The notes below the pieces were generated by a model. It saw nothing but the letters and a program-made list of their open reading frames with translations. It had not been told where the DNA came from and did not search any database. 64,000 nucleotides of DNA from Nocardia takedensis NBRC 100417 (lineage in GTDB: Bacteria > Actinomycetota > Actinomycetes > Mycobacteriales > Mycobacteriaceae). Shown here piece after piece: positions 34,258-45,129 of the stretch (its first letter is position 1; every line of letters starts with the position of its first letter). Both the position numbers and the translations under genes were made by a program. The stretch is from NCBI RefSeq assembly GCF_000308695.1, contig NZ_BAGG01000028.1, positions 1 through 64,000 on the forward strand, read 5' to 3'.

Positions 34258-35277
34258 GTGGCCGACAGGGTGGTGAGCGCCCGACGGGCCCCGAGCGTGC
34301 GCCTGCTGGTCGACTTCGCCGCCGAACACGGCGTCGCGCCGCCGGTCTGTCTGCGGCGGACCGGACTGCGCGCGTCCGGCGTGGCCGACCCGGCCGCGGT
34401 GGTGTCGCCGGAACAGGAAATGGTCGTGATCACCAATTTGGTGACCGCGCTCGCCGACCCGCCCGGCCTCGGCGTCGCCGCGGGCGTGCGCTACCACGTC
34501 ACCACCCACGGCATCTGGGGATACGCGCTGATCAGCAGTCGGACCCTGCGCGCCGCGATCGCCCTCGGCCTGCGCTATCTGGACCTGTCCTTCTCGTTCT
34601 GCCGGATCGTCGCGCGCACCGAAGGCGACCTGCTGACCCTGGTCATCGACCCCGAACCCGTCCAGGAACCCGTCCGCCGCTTCGTCGCCGAACGCGACCT
34701 CGGCATCATCGGCTCCCTGCACCGCGAACTGGTCGGCGCGGGCGCGCGCCCGCGCCGGGTCGAACTGGCCTACCCCGCACCGGAACCCGCCGTCCGCGCG
34801 GAGATCCGCCGCCTGCTCGGTGTCGAGGCCCACTTCGGCGCGGGCCGCTACGCGATCGGCTTCGACGCGGTCCGCATCGACGATCCGCTGCCGCTGGCCG
34901 AACCGCACACCGCGGCGATGGCCGAACAGCAGTGCCGGGAACTGCTCGAACGCCAGACCGGCGTCGGCGTCACCGGGCAGGTGCGCACCCTGCTGCTCGG
35001 CAACCCGGCCCGCCCGCCCACCGGTGACGAGGTGGCCGCCTCGCTGTTCCTGACCCCGCGCACGTTGCGGCGCAGGCTGATCGAGGAAGGCTCCTCCTAC
35101 CGCCGCATCCTCGACGACGTGCGCCGCGGCGTCGCCGAACAATTGCTGGTCGAGACGCGACTGTCGGTGGCCGAGGTCGCCGAACGCCTCGGCTACGCCG
35201 AGACCGCCGCGTTCACCCACGCCTTTCGACGCTGGACCGGCGTGCCGCCGCGCGTGCACCGCGGCGAGCACGGTTAG
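34258..35277 (+). CDS. AraC-family regulator, OruR/MmsR type
   Basis: The 339-residue protein has an Arabinose_bd-like N-terminal domain (about 10-190) and a C-terminal AraC HTH (about 230-335, with LFLTPRTLRRRLIEEGSSYR and VAERLGYAETAAFTHAFRRW). The GTG at 34258 has GGAGG seven bases upstream; an in-frame extension back to 34150 lacks one. It is divergent from the GMC/aldehyde dehydrogenase operon, so it probably activates alcohol oxidation genes in response to substrate. Its stop overlaps by four bases the convergent hypothetical gene. It is similar in design to the AraC gene at 7870-8877. Confidence 0.87.
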   Translation: MADRVVSARRAPSVRLLVDFAAEHGVAPPVCLRRTGLRASGVADPAAVVSPEQEMVVITNLVTALADPPGLGVAAGVRYHVTTHGIWGYALISSRTLRAAIALGLRYLDLSFSFCRIVARTEGDLLTLVIDPEPVQEPVRRFVAERDLGIIGSLHRELVGAGARPRRVELAYPAPEPAVRAEIRRLLGVEAHFGAGRYAIGFDAVRIDDPLPLAEPHTAAMAEQQCRELLERQTGVGVTGQVRTLLLGNPARPPTGDEVAASLFLTPRTLRRRLIEEGSSYRRILDDVRRGVAEQLLVETRLSVAEVAERLGYAETAAFTHAFRRWTGVPPRVHRGEHG

Positions 35278-35720
35278 CCGTCCAGATGGGTCGCGATCAG
35301 GTCGAGCAGCACGGTCAAGGTCGGTAGCGGCTCACCCGGTCGCGGTGAGCGCACCCAGTAGCGGTCCTCGCGGGTGACGGGCCCGAAACCGGTGGGCAGG
35401 ATGACATTGGCGCGATGCGGTCCGGCGTCGACGCCGTGGCGCACCAGTCGCGCGACCACTTCCGGTTCACCCGCCCGGTCGAACAGGGTCAGGAAGGTAT
35501 AGCGCGAGGGTTTGGCCCGCGCCAGCACCGGACCGTACATGCCCGCCTCCGGCATCAGTCCCAGTATCCGATCCCCCAGTGCGCCAGGGGTGTTGACGGC
35601 GGTCACGTCGCCGGTGAGCGGGAGTATCACGAATCCCGGTGCCGTGGAATGAGTTCCACGCAGTCCGCACGACTCGTACAGTCGGGCCCACTGTTCCGGC
35701 GTTCTCGCCTCCGCGATCAT
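35274..35720 (-). CDS. Hypothetical protein
   Basis: The 148-residue product is a soluble alpha/beta protein with AEARTPEQWARLYESCGLRG at its start, FVILPLTGDVTAV, and VILPTGFGPVTREDRYWVR near the end. I do not recognise the family. No signal peptide, membrane helix or catalytic signature is seen. Its stop overlaps the AraC stop by four bases. The ATG at 35720 lacks a clear ribosome site. Confidence 0.6.
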   Translation of the reverse strand: MIAEARTPEQWARLYESCGLRGTHSTAPGFVILPLTGDVTAVNTPGALGDRILGLMPEAGMYGPVLARAKPSRYTFLTLFDRAGEPEVVARLVRHGVDAGPHRANVILPTGFGPVTREDRYWVRSPRPGEPLPTLTVLLDLIATHLDG

Positions 35721-36033
35721 TGTGCGGTCACCTATCGATAGCCTTCTCGATCAACGCGTTTCGCCGCGTGGAGGTCGCGTGCCCAGCGCCACCCCCGCGG
35801 ACCCGTTCGGCCCCCGGCGAAGGTCCGCCTGCCCCCGGTGATCCGCCGGGTTCGGCGTGCACGACGATAGCGGGTCGCGGCGGCGCCCGAACAGCGGCGG
35901 TGGCGCTCGCGGTCGACCGCGCGGGCCCGTCCGCCACGAGCGAACTCGTCGCATCTCATCCGGAAGGTGTGAGGCACCGCCGCCGGAGCGTGCCTAGCGT
36001 CGCGGGCACGCGGACCCGACCGGAAGGAGCGCG
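35721..36033. other. 313-base divergent intergenic region
   Basis: This gap separates the hypothetical gene at 35274-35720 from the Gap-family gene. Overlapping arginine- and proline-rich short frames occur but none looks like protein. GGAAGGAGCGCG directly precedes the ATG at 36034 and is its ribosome site. No repeat or hairpin stands out. Confidence 0.4.
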
Positions 36034-36693
36034 ATGATCCTCGACGTGCTCGGCGAAGTGCTGCCGCTCGCGGTCGGGGTGGCGATCTCCCCTATCCCGA
36101 TCGTGGCCGCCATCCTCATGCTGCTCTCCCGCGACGCGGACGCGGCCAGTCTCGGATTCGGTCTCGGCTGGGTCGCGGGCATCTTCTCGGCGACCGGTCT
36201 GCTCACATTCGGGGCGCGCTGGATCGACCCGGGCGACGGTCAGCCGTCGGCCGCGGCGTCCTGGGTGAAGATCGGACTCGGCGTCGCGCTGGTGGCGCTG
36301 GCGATCCGGCAGTGGCGCTCGCGCGCCGACACCTCGGTCCCGGGGTGGATGCGGGCCATCGACGGCCTGACCGCCGTCAAGGCGGCCGGACTCGGTCTGG
36401 CCTTGTCCGCGATCAATCCCAAGAACCTGCTGCTGTGCGTCTCGGCGGGCGTCGCGATCGGCACGGCCGGACTCGGCGCGGGCGAACAAGTGGTGACGGT
36501 GGCGCTGTTCACCGTTCTCGCGGCGGTCTCGGTACCGGTGCCGGTGGTCGGCTACGCGGTGGCCGCCGACCGGTTGCGCGGCCCGCTGGACGCTACGAAG
36601 AACTGGTTGCAGGCCAACAATCACGCCGTGCCGGCGACGCTGCTGCTGGTCATGGGCGCCGTGGTGCTCGGCAAGGGGTTGAGTGGGCTCTGA
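36034..36693 (+). CDS. GAP/Sap-family membrane protein
   Basis: The 219-residue protein has six hydrophobic helices with the family pattern: LPLAVGVAISPIPIVAAILML in helix 1, GLGLALSAINPKNLLLCVSA in the middle and VVGYAVAADRLRGPLDATKNWL before the last helix. This is the GAP (Sap) family, whose mycobacterial members help glycopeptidolipid or sulfolipid reach the cell surface; it is distantly related to LysE-type exporters. AAGGAG lies four to six bases before the ATG. The neighbouring genes give no cargo clue. Confidence 0.85.
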   Translation: MILDVLGEVLPLAVGVAISPIPIVAAILMLLSRDADAASLGFGLGWVAGIFSATGLLTFGARWIDPGDGQPSAAASWVKIGLGVALVALAIRQWRSRADTSVPGWMRAIDGLTAVKAAGLGLALSAINPKNLLLCVSAGVAIGTAGLGAGEQVVTVALFTVLAAVSVPVPVVGYAVAADRLRGPLDATKNWLQANNHAVPATLLLVMGAVVLGKGLSGL

Positions 36694-36806
36694 TCGCGGC
36701 CGATGTGGTTCCGGCCGCGCGAGGGGGGATTCGTTGACCGGTTCGGCCCGGTCGCCGTAGGCTGCCCGAGCTTGAGTAGAACCTGTTGCAGATTGAGGGT
36801 GGTCCG

Positions 36807-37469
36807 TTGCCTCCGACGAAACTGGTCTTCGCGCTGTGGGAGCCCCGCGACCAGGTGGCCGAGGAACTCACCGCGCGCTGTCGGGCGGCGACGGCCCTGT
36901 GCCTCAACCTCGCCGACGCCGCGGTCGCCGGAGCCATGCTGCGCCTGACCGCCTTCGACCGTCCCGTTCAGGCCGTGGTCTCCGTCGACGCCGTCGAGGC
37001 CGACATCCCGGCCCTGGTCGAGGAGGTCGCCGCCTGTGCCGATCGCGTCGCGGGGTGGCGAGTCCGCGAGTTCCGCCCCATCGAACCGCCCGCGACGGCC
37101 TCCGGTGAGCGCACTCCCGGCCTGGCGAACGTCGCGTTCCTGCGCCGTCCCGCCGACCTGCCCCACGATCGCTGGCTGGAAGCCTGGCGCACCCGGCACA
37201 CCCCCGTCGCCATCGACACCCAGGCCACCTTCGGCTACGTCCAGAACCTGGTCCTCGACGCCGTCACGCCCGACGCCCCGGAGATCGCCGCCATCGTGGA
37301 GGAACTCTTCCCGATGGCCGCCCTGACCGACCCGCACGCCTTCTACGGCAGCGACGGCGACCCCGCCGAACTGACCCGCCGGGTCGAGATCATGATGCGC
37401 AGCGTCGCGACCTTCGGCGCGGACCGCGACATCGATGTGGTGCCGACCAGTCGCTACGTCCTGCGCTGA
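36807..37469 (+). CDS. EthD-domain-like protein
   Basis: The 220-residue protein has a beta-alpha-beta pattern in each half. The C-terminal half shows AFLRRPADLPHDRWLEAWRT followed by RHTPVAIDTQATFGYVQNLV, typical of EthD/dimeric ferredoxin-like stress proteins. It would act in the cytoplasm. The start is a TTG at 36807 with GAGGG seven bases upstream; the frame could also begin at TTG 36786. It is convergent with the NRPS gene and separated from it by a repeat-containing gap. A role in the NRPS pathway is possible but unsupported. Confidence 0.7.
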   Translation: MPPTKLVFALWEPRDQVAEELTARCRAATALCLNLADAAVAGAMLRLTAFDRPVQAVVSVDAVEADIPALVEEVAACADRVAGWRVREFRPIEPPATASGERTPGLANVAFLRRPADLPHDRWLEAWRTRHTPVAIDTQATFGYVQNLVLDAVTPDAPEIAAIVEELFPMAALTDPHAFYGSDGDPAELTRRVEIMMRSVATFGADRDIDVVPTSRYVLR

Positions 37470-37520
37470 AATCCGCGGTCGGCCCCGCTCCGCGGTCGAC
37501 CTCGGCCCGCCGGTTCGTAA

Positions 37521-37647
37521 GCGGTGCCGAGGCGTCACGCGCGGGTGAGGACTCGATTGACGGTTCGCCGTCGGCCGCGTGAGCGCTGTCGGGCGGTGCC
37601 GAGGGGTCTTGCGCGGGCGAGGATTCAGCCCGCCGGTTCGCCGTCGG
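37521..37647. repeat. Imperfect tandem repeat, 72-base period
   Basis: The unit beginning GCGGTGCCGAGG and ending GGTTCGCCGTCGG occurs at 37521-37574 and 37593-37647; a partial third copy of its end lies at 37503-37517. It fills the 242-base gap between the convergent EthD-like and NRPS genes. On the minus strand the period keeps the reading frame and repeats the peptide pattern ESSPA-D-SAP, so it may be a remnant of low-complexity coding sequence downstream of the NRPS stop. Confidence 0.6.
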
Positions 37648-37711
37648 GTGACGATCAGGGGCGGGGATGGTTCCCGGCGGCCGGTGCCGCCGCCGGGACC
37701 GGGGCGACACC

Positions 37712-40700
37712 TCAGCGCTGCGGGAGGAATCCGGTGACCACGAACTCCCGGACGAAGGCGTCGACGGCGGCCCGATCCACGACCGGGCACCGGATCTCGG
37801 TGTCGCGCAGAGCCTCCCGCGCCGCATCGTCCGCCCAGGCGAACTCGGCGGCGAATCCGGCGTAATTCCCGGCCGTCAGCACGGCGCGGACCAGCGAGTC
37901 GTCACCCGAATCCGCGCGGGCGGCGGCCTGGCGTTCCAAGGCGTCGCGCACGGTGTCGAGGTCGGCGGTCGCGACCGGCATCCCGTGGTCGCGCAGGCTC
38001 GCGAAGACCTCGCGCACCGGCACCGGCTCACGGTTGACCAGGTGATACACCCCTTCGTGCCGGGCCGCGCGGGAGATCGCCACGATCGCCGCCGCCACGT
38101 AGGTCACCGGCACCAGCGGCACCGCCGTCTCGCCGACCTCGGGGGCCACGCCGAGAATCGCCGCGGCCCGCACCAGATTCCAGAACGAGTCGTCGGCGCT
38201 GTTCATCCCGGCCGCCGGATCACCGCAGATCGTGCCGGGTCGGTGGATCGCCACCGGCACACCGCGTTCCCCGGCCGCGCGGACCAATTCCTCGGCCGCC
38301 CACTTGGATCGGGCGTACCCGTTCTCGGGCAGGTCCCGCGCGGCCAACCGGGTCGACTCCGCGATCGGCCCGTCCACCGCCGCCGAGCCGACGGTCACGC
38401 CCACTGTCGACACGAAATGCACCGGCTTGATCCGCCCGGTCGTCGCCAGTCGCAGCACTTCCCGCGTCGATTCGACATTGACCGCCCGCAGTCGCGCGTA
38501 CGGATCGACGTGGTTGACCCGCGCGCCGTTGTGGTAGACGACCTCCACCGTGCGCGCGATCGCGGCGTAGTCGTCTTCGGAGAGCCCCAGCCGCGGCGCG
38601 GCGAGATCGCCCGGAATCGCCACCACCCGTTGCGCCAGCGCGGGCTCCCACAACCGGAACCGGGTCAGCGCCCGGCGCAGCCGATTGTCCGCCGCGACGG
38701 CGTCCTCGGCGCGCACCAGACACCACACCCGCGCCTCGGTGCTGTCGAGCAGTTCGCGCAGCAGGTGCGCGCCGAGGAACCCGGTCGCGCCCGTCAGCAG
38801 CACCGTGCGGGGGGTGCCGGTCACGGCCGGTTCCCGGCCGATCGCGGTGATGTCGGCGTCGAGGACCATATCCGCGGCCAGCAGGTCGTCGCTGGACGGA
38901 AGGGCATCGAAGACCAGGGGCGACACGGTGTCCGAGCGGCCGGGGAGGTCGTGGTGTTCCGGCGCTTCCGCTGTGCGGCCGGGCCGCGCTGTGGCGTGGC
39001 CGTCTTCGGGGGAGTGGGTTCCAGGTTCACCGGAAGGTGCGGTGCCGGTGCTGTCGGCGAGCGGAGCTTCTGTCGTCGTCGCGAGTCCGGGCAGCGAGGT
39101 CCCGGTGAGGCGGGTCGCCAGCGCCCCCACCGTGGATTCGGCCAGCAGCACCGCCATCGGCACGGTCACCCCGAGACGGGCCGACAGTCGCTGGTGCAGC
39201 GTGAAGGCCAGCAGCGAGGAACCGCCGAGGGCGAAGAAGTCGTCGTCCACGCCGACGCGGTCCAGCCCTAGGACATCGGCGAAGACGGCGGCGATCTCGC
39301 GTTCGAGCGGGGTGGCGGGCGCGGCGCCCGCACCAGCGGCGAACACCGGTTCCGGCAGCGCGGCCCGGTCGAGTTTGCCGCTGGAGTTCACCGGGAACGC
39401 GGGCAGCACCAGCACGGCGGCCGGGACGAGATAGCCGGGCAGGGTGCGCGAGAGTCCACGTCGCACCGTGTCCGGGTCCAGGGTCGTTCCGGCGGCGGGC
39501 ACCACGTAGCCGACGAGCTGATCGCCGGTCTCCGAGGGCCGCACCGTCACCGCCGCCTGGGCGACGTCGGCCACGGCCAGCAGCGCGGTCTCGATCTCGC
39601 CGAGTTCGATCCGGTGGCCGCGAACCTTGACCTGGAAGTCGGTGCGCCCCAAATAGTCCAGGCCACCCGCGGAGTTCCAGCGGACCAGGTCGCCCGTGCG
39701 GTACATGCGCTCGCCCGCGCCGTCGAGCGGATTCGCCACGAACCTGCCCGCGGTGATCGCGGACGCGCCGAGATAGCCGCGCGCCAACTGGACACCGGCC
39801 AGATACAGTTCGCCGACCACGCCGACCGGAACCGGTCGCAGCCGCTCGTCCAGCACGTGGCAGATCGAATTGCCCTGCGGCACACCGATAGGGACCGCGC
39901 CCGCGCGCAGGTCGGCGGGACGCACGAGATGTCCGGTGATGCTCACCGCGGCCTCGGTGGGCCCGTACAGGTTGTGGATCTCGGCGGAGCAGAGCGCGTC
40001 GAGGGCCGCGGCGGTCTCCGGGGGCAGCGCCTCACCGATGACGAAGATCGCGCGCAGCGTGGCGATCTCGGCGGCGCCCGCCTGCGCGGCGAACACCGAC
40101 AGCATCGACGGCACGAAATCGGTGAGGGTGATCCGGTGCTCGGCGATCGCCCGGCTCAGCGCGGCCGGATCGCGGTGATCCTGCGGGCCCGCCAGGACCA
40201 GCGTCGCGCCCGCGCGGATCGGCAGGAAGTAACCCCACAGCGAGACGTCGAAGGTGGCGGGCGTCTTGTGCAGGTAGCGGTCGTGCTCGTCGATCCGGTA
40301 GGCGCGCAGCATCCACACCACTTGGTTGAGGATCGCCCGGTGCTCGACCACCACGCCCTTGGGTCGCCCGGTCGACCCGGAGGTATAGATGACGTAGGCG
40401 GGATGGTCGCCGCGCAACGGCGCGCGCCGCTCGCCGTCGCGCACGGGCCCGTCGGCGAAGGCCGACAGGTCCAGGGTGTCGACGGCCAGCGCTTCGGCGG
40501 CGGTGAACCCGTCGGCGACAGTGGTCAGCACCCGGTGCGGGACGGCGGCGTCGAGGACCGCGCGCACGCGTTCGGCGGGATGGTCCGGGTCCACCGGAAC
40601 CCAGCAGCCGCCCGCCGCCACGACCGCGTACAGCGCGACGAGCTGGTCGAGACCGCGGCGCATGGCGATCGCCACCACGGTCTCCGGCCCGACCCCGTCC

Positions 40701-43700
40701 GCGATCAGCCTGCGCGCCAGCCGATTCACCCGCGCGGACAATTCCGCGTAGGTCAGCGAGACCGATCCGGCGATCACCGCGACGGCGTGCGGGGTCGCGC
40801 TCGCGCTGCGGACCAGCGCGTCCCCCAACAACTCGGGGACCACGGCGACCCGCTCGCCGCTCGACCACGCCCGCAGCCGTTTCCGCTCGGCGGGCGCGAG
40901 GATGTCCAGCGCGCCGACCGCCACGCCAGGATCGGCGGCCACCTCGTGCAGCACCCGCAGGTACCCCTCCACGAAGCGCCGCACCGTCGGCTCGTCGAAA
41001 AGGTCGGTGGCATAACAGAAGCGCAGGATGATCGCACCGGGGCCGCCGTCGACCGCGACGGTGTCGACCACCACGATGTGCAGGTCGGTCTTGGCGGTGG
41101 TGGCGTCGACGTCCACGAAGGAGAAGCTCAGCCCCGGCAGTTCCAGACTCGCCTGCGCGAAGTTCTGGAACGCGAAACCCACCTGGTAGAGCGGGTGGCG
41201 ACCGGGGGAGCGCACGGGGTCGACCGCGTCCACGATGTGCTCGAACGGGGCCTCGGCGTGCGCGAAGTTCGCCAGATCCCGATCGCGGGCGCGGGTGAGC
41301 AGCGCGGCGAAACTCTCCGCCGGATCGACGGTGGTCCGCGACACCGTCGTGTTGACGAACATGCCCACGAGTTGGTCGAGGGCGGGTTCGGCGCGGTTGG
41401 TCATCGGCACGCCGATGGCGATGTCGGCGGTGCCGGACAGGCGCGCGAACAGGACCGCGAGCGCGGTGCGCATCACCATGAACAACGTCGCGCGATGCTC
41501 GCGCGCCACCGCCAGCAGGGCGCGGTGCAGGTCGGCGGGCGCCGCGACCTGCACCGCCGCGCCGCGCAGCGAGGCCACCGGCGGGCGCGGGCGGTCGGCG
41601 GGCAGATCCAATTCGTCGGGGAGACCGGCCAATTCGGTGGTCCAGTAGTCCAGCTGACGCGCCAGCGTCGAGTCGGGATCGGTGCGCTCGCCGAGGACTT
41701 CGCGCTGCCACAATGCGTAATCCGCGTACTGCACGTCCAGCGGACGCCACCCGGGCGCGTTCCCGGCCCGCCGCGCGGCGTAGGCGGCGGCGAGATCGTT
41801 GGCCAGCGGGGCCAGCGAGGAACCGTCGGCGCAGATGTGGTGCACGGTGAACACCAGGACGTACCCGTCGCCCGCGCGCAGCAGGGTGATCCGCAGCGGC
41901 ACCTCGGCGGCGACGTCGAAACCGCGGCCGAGCACGGCGCGCACCCGATCCTCGACGACGGCGGGATCGACGTCCTCGACGGTGAATTCGCCCAGCACGT
42001 CCGCGGTGGTCATGACCTCCTGCCGGGGGCCGTCGGCGTCGGCCGGATACCGGGTCCGCAGGGATTCGTGCCGGGTGACGATATCGGCGAAGGCGGCGCG
42101 CAGGGCGGTGACGTCGACCTGCTCGCGGGCCACCCGCATGGCGAAGCCGATGTTGTCGACCGCGGAACTCGTATCGAACTGGTTGCGCAGCCAGAACCGC
42201 AACTGCGCCGGGGACAACGGGATCCGGGCCGGACGCGGCCGGGCCAGCAGCGCGGGCCGCGCGGAGTCGAAGCGCTGGGACTGGATGGCCGCGGCCAGTC
42301 CCGCGACCGTCGGATGGTCGAAGACCAGCCGCGCCGGGATCTGTAGTCGGGTGGTCTCGCCGAGGCGGGCCGCGACCTGCGTCGCCAGGATCGAATTGCC
42401 GCCCGCGGCGAAGAAATCCGACTCGGCGCCGACCAGTTCGCGACCGAGCACGTGCGCGAACACGGCCGCGACCAGTTCCTCCCCGAGCCCGGAGAGCCTG
42501 CGCGAGGCGGGCTGGTCGGTGACGGTGGCGCGCAGCGCGGCCCGATCGGTCTTGCCGGTGGGCGTCGACGGGAGGCGGTCCAGCACGGTCACCGAGGCGG
42601 GCAGCATGAAGCGCGGCAGCCGATCGGCCACCGCGGTCAGCAGCGCGGCCGGATCGAGGTCGGCGCCGGGGCCGGGCTCGACGAACGCGGCCAATTCGGT
42701 GTCGCCCGCCGGAGTGCGGCGGTCGACCGTCACCGCGGACCGCACGCCCGGCAGCGCCGACAGCGCGGCGTCGATCTCACCGAGTTCGATACGGAACCCG
42801 CGGATCTTCACCTGGTCGTCGCCGCGCCCCAGATAGTCCAATTCGCCGTCGGAACTCCAGCGCACCAGATCGCCCGTGCGATACATGCGGGCCCCGGGCG
42901 CGCCGTGCGGGTCGGGCACGAAACGCTGCGCGGTCAGCCCGGGACGACCCCGATAGCCGCGCGCCACCGCCGGACCGCTCAGATACAGCTCACCGGCCAC
43001 CCCGACCCCGACCAGGCGCAGCCGCGAATCGAGCACCTGCACGCCCACGCCGGGCACCGCCGAGCCGATCGTCACCGGCATCCCCGCCGTCAGCGGGCCG
43101 CTGAGGGTGGCGGCGATGGTGGCCTCGGTCGGGCCGTAAGCGTTGTGGAAGGCCCGCCCGCCGAACGCCCAGCGCCGCACCAGCGCGGGCGGACACGGCT
43201 CGCCGCCGACCACGACCACCCGCAGCGCCGTCAGCCCGGCCGGTTCGATGGAGGCCAGCGCGGACGGCGTCAGGAAGGCGTGGGTGATCTCGTGCTCGGC
43301 CAGTAGCGTCACCAATTCCGGCCCGCCGTAGAGGGTCGGCGGCGCGATCACCATGGTGGCCGCGGGACCGAAGGCCAGCAGCATCTCCAGGATCGAAGCG
43401 TCGAATCCGGGCGAGGCGAAATGCAGGACGCGGTCGGACTCGGTCAGGCCGAACCGGGTGATCTGCTCCGCACACAGCGCGGCCAGTCCGGCATGGGTGA
43501 CCGCGACGCCCTTGGGCAGACCGGTGGACCCGGAGGTGTAGACGAGGTAGGCCGGATTCGCCGGACGCGCCGGGGCGAGCTGATCGAGGTAGGACAGCGG
43601 ATTGGTCGGCTCCTCGGCGCAGCGCCGCACCAGATCGGGATCGTCCAGGCGCAGCCACTCCAGGGCATCGGGCAGCGCCGCGCGGTGCGCGTCCACGGTC

Positions 43701-44080
43701 AGGCCGACCAGCGCGCCGCAATCGGCCACCTGGTACTCGATCCGCGCCGGCGGGAAACCGGGATCGATCGGCACGAACGCCGCGCCCGTCTTGGCCACCG
43801 CCCACACCGCCACCACCGATTCCAGGGAGCGCGGCAAGGCGATCGCGACCGCCGACTCCGGCCGCGCGCCACGGGCGAGCAGGAGCCGGGCCAACTGCGA
43901 GGAACGCGCGTCCAGGGCGCGATAGGTCAGCGTGCGGTCACCGTCGATCACCGCCACACCGTCGGGATTGGCCTCGGCCGCCGCCGTCAACAACGTCGCG
44001 AGCGTCGGCGGTTGGACGCCCCCGCGACGACGCGGGCGGGCCCGGCGCGACGACGCGGCCCGTTGCACACCACTGGTCAC
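37712..44080 (-). CDS. Dimodular NRPS, A-T-C-A-T-reductase
   Basis: This 2,122-residue synthetase has A1 (about 30-515; [11 protein letters not shown] at 181, A10 Lys510), T1 (phosphopantetheine Ser563 in GGNS), C (about 618-1060; HHICADG at 747-753), A2 (about 1085-1580; Lys1569), T2 (Ser1622 in GGSS), a disordered Thr/Pro linker (about 1665-1745) and a thioester reductase (about 1757-2115; GATGFLG, Tyr1922/Lys1926). It should join two amino acids and release a dipeptide aldehyde, which may cyclise to a pyrazinone as in AusA-type enzymes. By-eye specificity codes are DALFVGAIAK (A1) and DVWDFILVSK (A2); neither gives a confident substrate. There is no MbtH, PPTase or resistance gene next to it. 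The GTG at 44080 is the start. Confidence 0.93.
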   Translation of the reverse strand: MTSGVQRAASSRRARPRRRGGVQPPTLATLLTAAAEANPDGVAVIDGDRTLTYRALDARSSQLARLLLARGARPESAVAIALPRSLESVVAVWAVAKTGAAFVPIDPGFPPARIEYQVADCGALVGLTVDAHRAALPDALEWLRLDDPDLVRRCAEEPTNPLSYLDQLAPARPANPAYLVYTSGSTGLPKGVAVTHAGLAALCAEQITRFGLTESDRVLHFASPGFDASILEMLLAFGPAATMVIAPPTLYGGPELVTLLAEHEITHAFLTPSALASIEPAGLTALRVVVVGGEPCPPALVRRWAFGGRAFHNAYGPTEATIAATLSGPLTAGMPVTIGSAVPGVGVQVLDSRLRLVGVGVAGELYLSGPAVARGYRGRPGLTAQRFVPDPHGAPGARMYRTGDLVRWSSDGELDYLGRGDDQVKIRGFRIELGEIDAALSALPGVRSAVTVDRRTPAGDTELAAFVEPGPGADLDPAALLTAVADRLPRFMLPASVTVLDRLPSTPTGKTDRAALRATVTDQPASRRLSGLGEELVAAVFAHVLGRELVGAESDFFAAGGNSILATQVAARLGETTRLQIPARLVFDHPTVAGLAAAIQSQRFDSARPALLARPRPARIPLSPAQLRFWLRNQFDTSSAVDNIGFAMRVAREQVDVTALRAAFADIVTRHESLRTRYPADADGPRQEVMTTADVLGEFTVEDVDPAVVEDRVRAVLGRGFDVAAEVPLRITLLRAGDGYVLVFTVHHICADGSSLAPLANDLAAAYAARRAGNAPGWRPLDVQYADYALWQREVLGERTDPDSTLARQLDYWTTELAGLPDELDLPADRPRPPVASLRGAAVQVAAPADLHRALLAVAREHRATLFMVMRTALAVLFARLSGTADIAIGVPMTNRAEPALDQLVGMFVNTTVSRTTVDPAESFAALLTRARDRDLANFAHAEAPFEHIVDAVDPVRSPGRHPLYQVGFAFQNFAQASLELPGLSFSFVDVDATTAKTDLHIVVVDTVAVDGGPGAIILRFCYATDLFDEPTVRRFVEGYLRVLHEVAADPGVAVGALDILAPAERKRLRAWSSGERVAVVPELLGDALVRSASATPHAVAVIAGSVSLTYAELSARVNRLARRLIADGVGPETVVAIAMRRGLDQLVALYAVVAAGGCWVPVDPDHPAERVRAVLDAAVPHRVLTTVADGFTAAEALAVDTLDLSAFADGPVRDGERRAPLRGDHPAYVIYTSGSTGRPKGVVVEHRAILNQVVWMLRAYRIDEHDRYLHKTPATFDVSLWGYFLPIRAGATLVLAGPQDHRDPAALSRAIAEHRITLTDFVPSMLSVFAAQAGAAEIATLRAIFVIGEALPPETAAALDALCSAEIHNLYGPTEAAVSITGHLVRPADLRAGAVPIGVPQGNSICHVLDERLRPVPVGVVGELYLAGVQLARGYLGASAITAGRFVANPLDGAGERMYRTGDLVRWNSAGGLDYLGRTDFQVKVRGHRIELGEIETALLAVADVAQAAVTVRPSETGDQLVGYVVPAAGTTLDPDTVRRGLSRTLPGYLVPAAVLVLPAFPVNSSGKLDRAALPEPVFAAGAGAAPATPLEREIAAVFADVLGLDRVGVDDDFFALGGSSLLAFTLHQRLSARLGVTVPMAVLLAESTVGALATRLTGTSLPGLATTTEAPLADSTGTAPSGEPGTHSPEDGHATARPGRTAEAPEHHDLPGRSDTVSPLVFDALPSSDDLLAADMVLDADITAIGREPAVTGTPRTVLLTGATGFLGAHLLRELLDSTEARVWCLVRAEDAVAADNRLRRALTRFRLWEPALAQRVVAIPGDLAAPRLGLSEDDYAAIARTVEVVYHNGARVNHVDPYARLRAVNVESTREVLRLATTGRIKPVHFVSTVGVTVGSAAVDGPIAESTRLAARDLPENGYARSKWAAEELVRAAGERGVPVAIHRPGTICGDPAAGMNSADDSFWNLVRAAAILGVAPEVGETAVPLVPVTYVAAAIVAISRAARHEGVYHLVNREPVPVREVFASLRDHGMPVATADLDTVRDALERQAAARADSGDDSLVRAVLTAGNYAGFAAEFAWADDAAREALRDTEIRCPVVDRAAVDAFVREFVVTGFLPQR

Positions 44081-44184
44081 GTTCTGTCCCGCCTGTACGA
44101 ACTGCTGAGCGGGCCGATGCTACAACGCGGCCGATCGGTACGCCATCGGCAGATCGCACCGGTGACCGGCAGGTGAACATCCCA

Positions 44185-45114
44185 TCACCAGATCGGGGCG
44201 TGCGTCCCCGGCCCAGAACCGCGTGCCGCGCCCGAGCGCAGCCGGATCGCCGCCACGACCGTGACAACCAGCACAGTCACCAGTTCCAGCAGATTCCAGG
44301 CGACGGGGTCCGACGGCGACGGCATCGGCTCGAACCGCTCGGTCGCGCGGGCGGCCGTCGGCGGGGCCGCCACCGGCTCCGGGGGAGCGTCGACCACCGG
44401 AACCGGCATCGGCGGCCCGATCGCCTGCGGGGCCCGCGACGGCGCGGGCGGTATCTCCGGAACCGGCGGGAGGGGATCGAGCCGCAGCGGTATCCCCGGT
44501 AGTTCCGGCACGGGTACCAGGAGCAGACACGTCGGCAGCGCACTGCCCAGCGCCGCGCTCCCCACGGCCGCGCTGCCCACCGCCGCGCTGCCGAGCGCCG
44601 CGCCGCTCCCGGAACCGCTCGATCCCGTTCCCACGCCGCTCCCGGGGCCCGATCCGCTCGATCCCGGCCCGACCAGGTACGGCCCGTGCGACCCGGCCGC
44701 CGAACCGACGCCGCTGGTCGCCGACCCCAGTGCGAGCAGGCCGCTCCCGGCCGCCGCGCTTCCCGCGCAGGCCACCGCGACGCTGCCCGTGTCCACCCCG
44801 AGCGTCTCGGCCGAGTTCGCCGAGGGCGCGGCCTCGCCGGGTGTCGCGAGCGTCGTGCCCGGAATGCGGACCGGCGCAACGTCGCTCGGTGTCGTGGGCG
44901 CGGCGGCCGGCGCTGTATCGTTCGGTGACGCGGATCCGGTGGCGGGTGACAACGCCAGTTCCTCTCCGACCGAGGCGCTTCCGGTGTCGACGGCGACGGG
45001 ACCGGCGCTGCCGGAGGCGATGTCGGCAGGCGGACCGGCCTGCGCGGGCGCGGCGGGCAGCAGCAGGGCGAGCGCGACCACCCATGGACGGGTGCGCGGG
45101 ACGAGCGGAGTCAT
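44185..45114 (-). CDS. Secreted low-complexity protein with C-terminal membrane anchor
   Basis: The 309-residue product has a signal peptide (PWVVALALLLPAAPAQA), a long Gly/Ser/Ala/Val-rich region with a repeated GSAAV unit, a Pro-rich stretch (about 205-260), and a C-terminal membrane helix LLELVTVLVVTVVAAIRL followed by a basic tail. It should be a surface protein tethered in the membrane. Three to four 15-base repeats lie at 44536-44605. It lies 104 bases upstream of the NRPS on the same strand and 15 bases downstream of the frameshifted small gene. I do not recognise a family. Confidence 0.65.
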   Translation of the reverse strand: MTPLVPRTRPWVVALALLLPAAPAQAGPPADIASGSAGPVAVDTGSASVGEELALSPATGSASPNDTAPAAAPTTPSDVAPVRIPGTTLATPGEAAPSANSAETLGVDTGSVAVACAGSAAAGSGLLALGSATSGVGSAAGSHGPYLVGPGSSGSGPGSGVGTGSSGSGSGAALGSAAVGSAAVGSAALGSALPTCLLLVPVPELPGIPLRLDPLPPVPEIPPAPSRAPQAIGPPMPVPVVDAPPEPVAAPPTAARATERFEPMPSPSDPVAWNLLELVTVLVVTVVAAIRLRSGAARGSGPGTHAPIW

Positions 45115-45129
45115 CGACGGCCGCCCGGA

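Noticed and set aside
35721..36033. Small genes in the divergent gap before the GAP-family gene
   Set aside because: Several overlapping short frames exist on both strands but all are low-complexity shadows in GC-rich DNA with no ribosome site.
44536..44605. Short tandem repeats resembling a CRISPR or minisatellite
   Set aside because: The 15-base units are back to back, in frame and encode GSAAV repeats in a coding sequence. There are no spacers.
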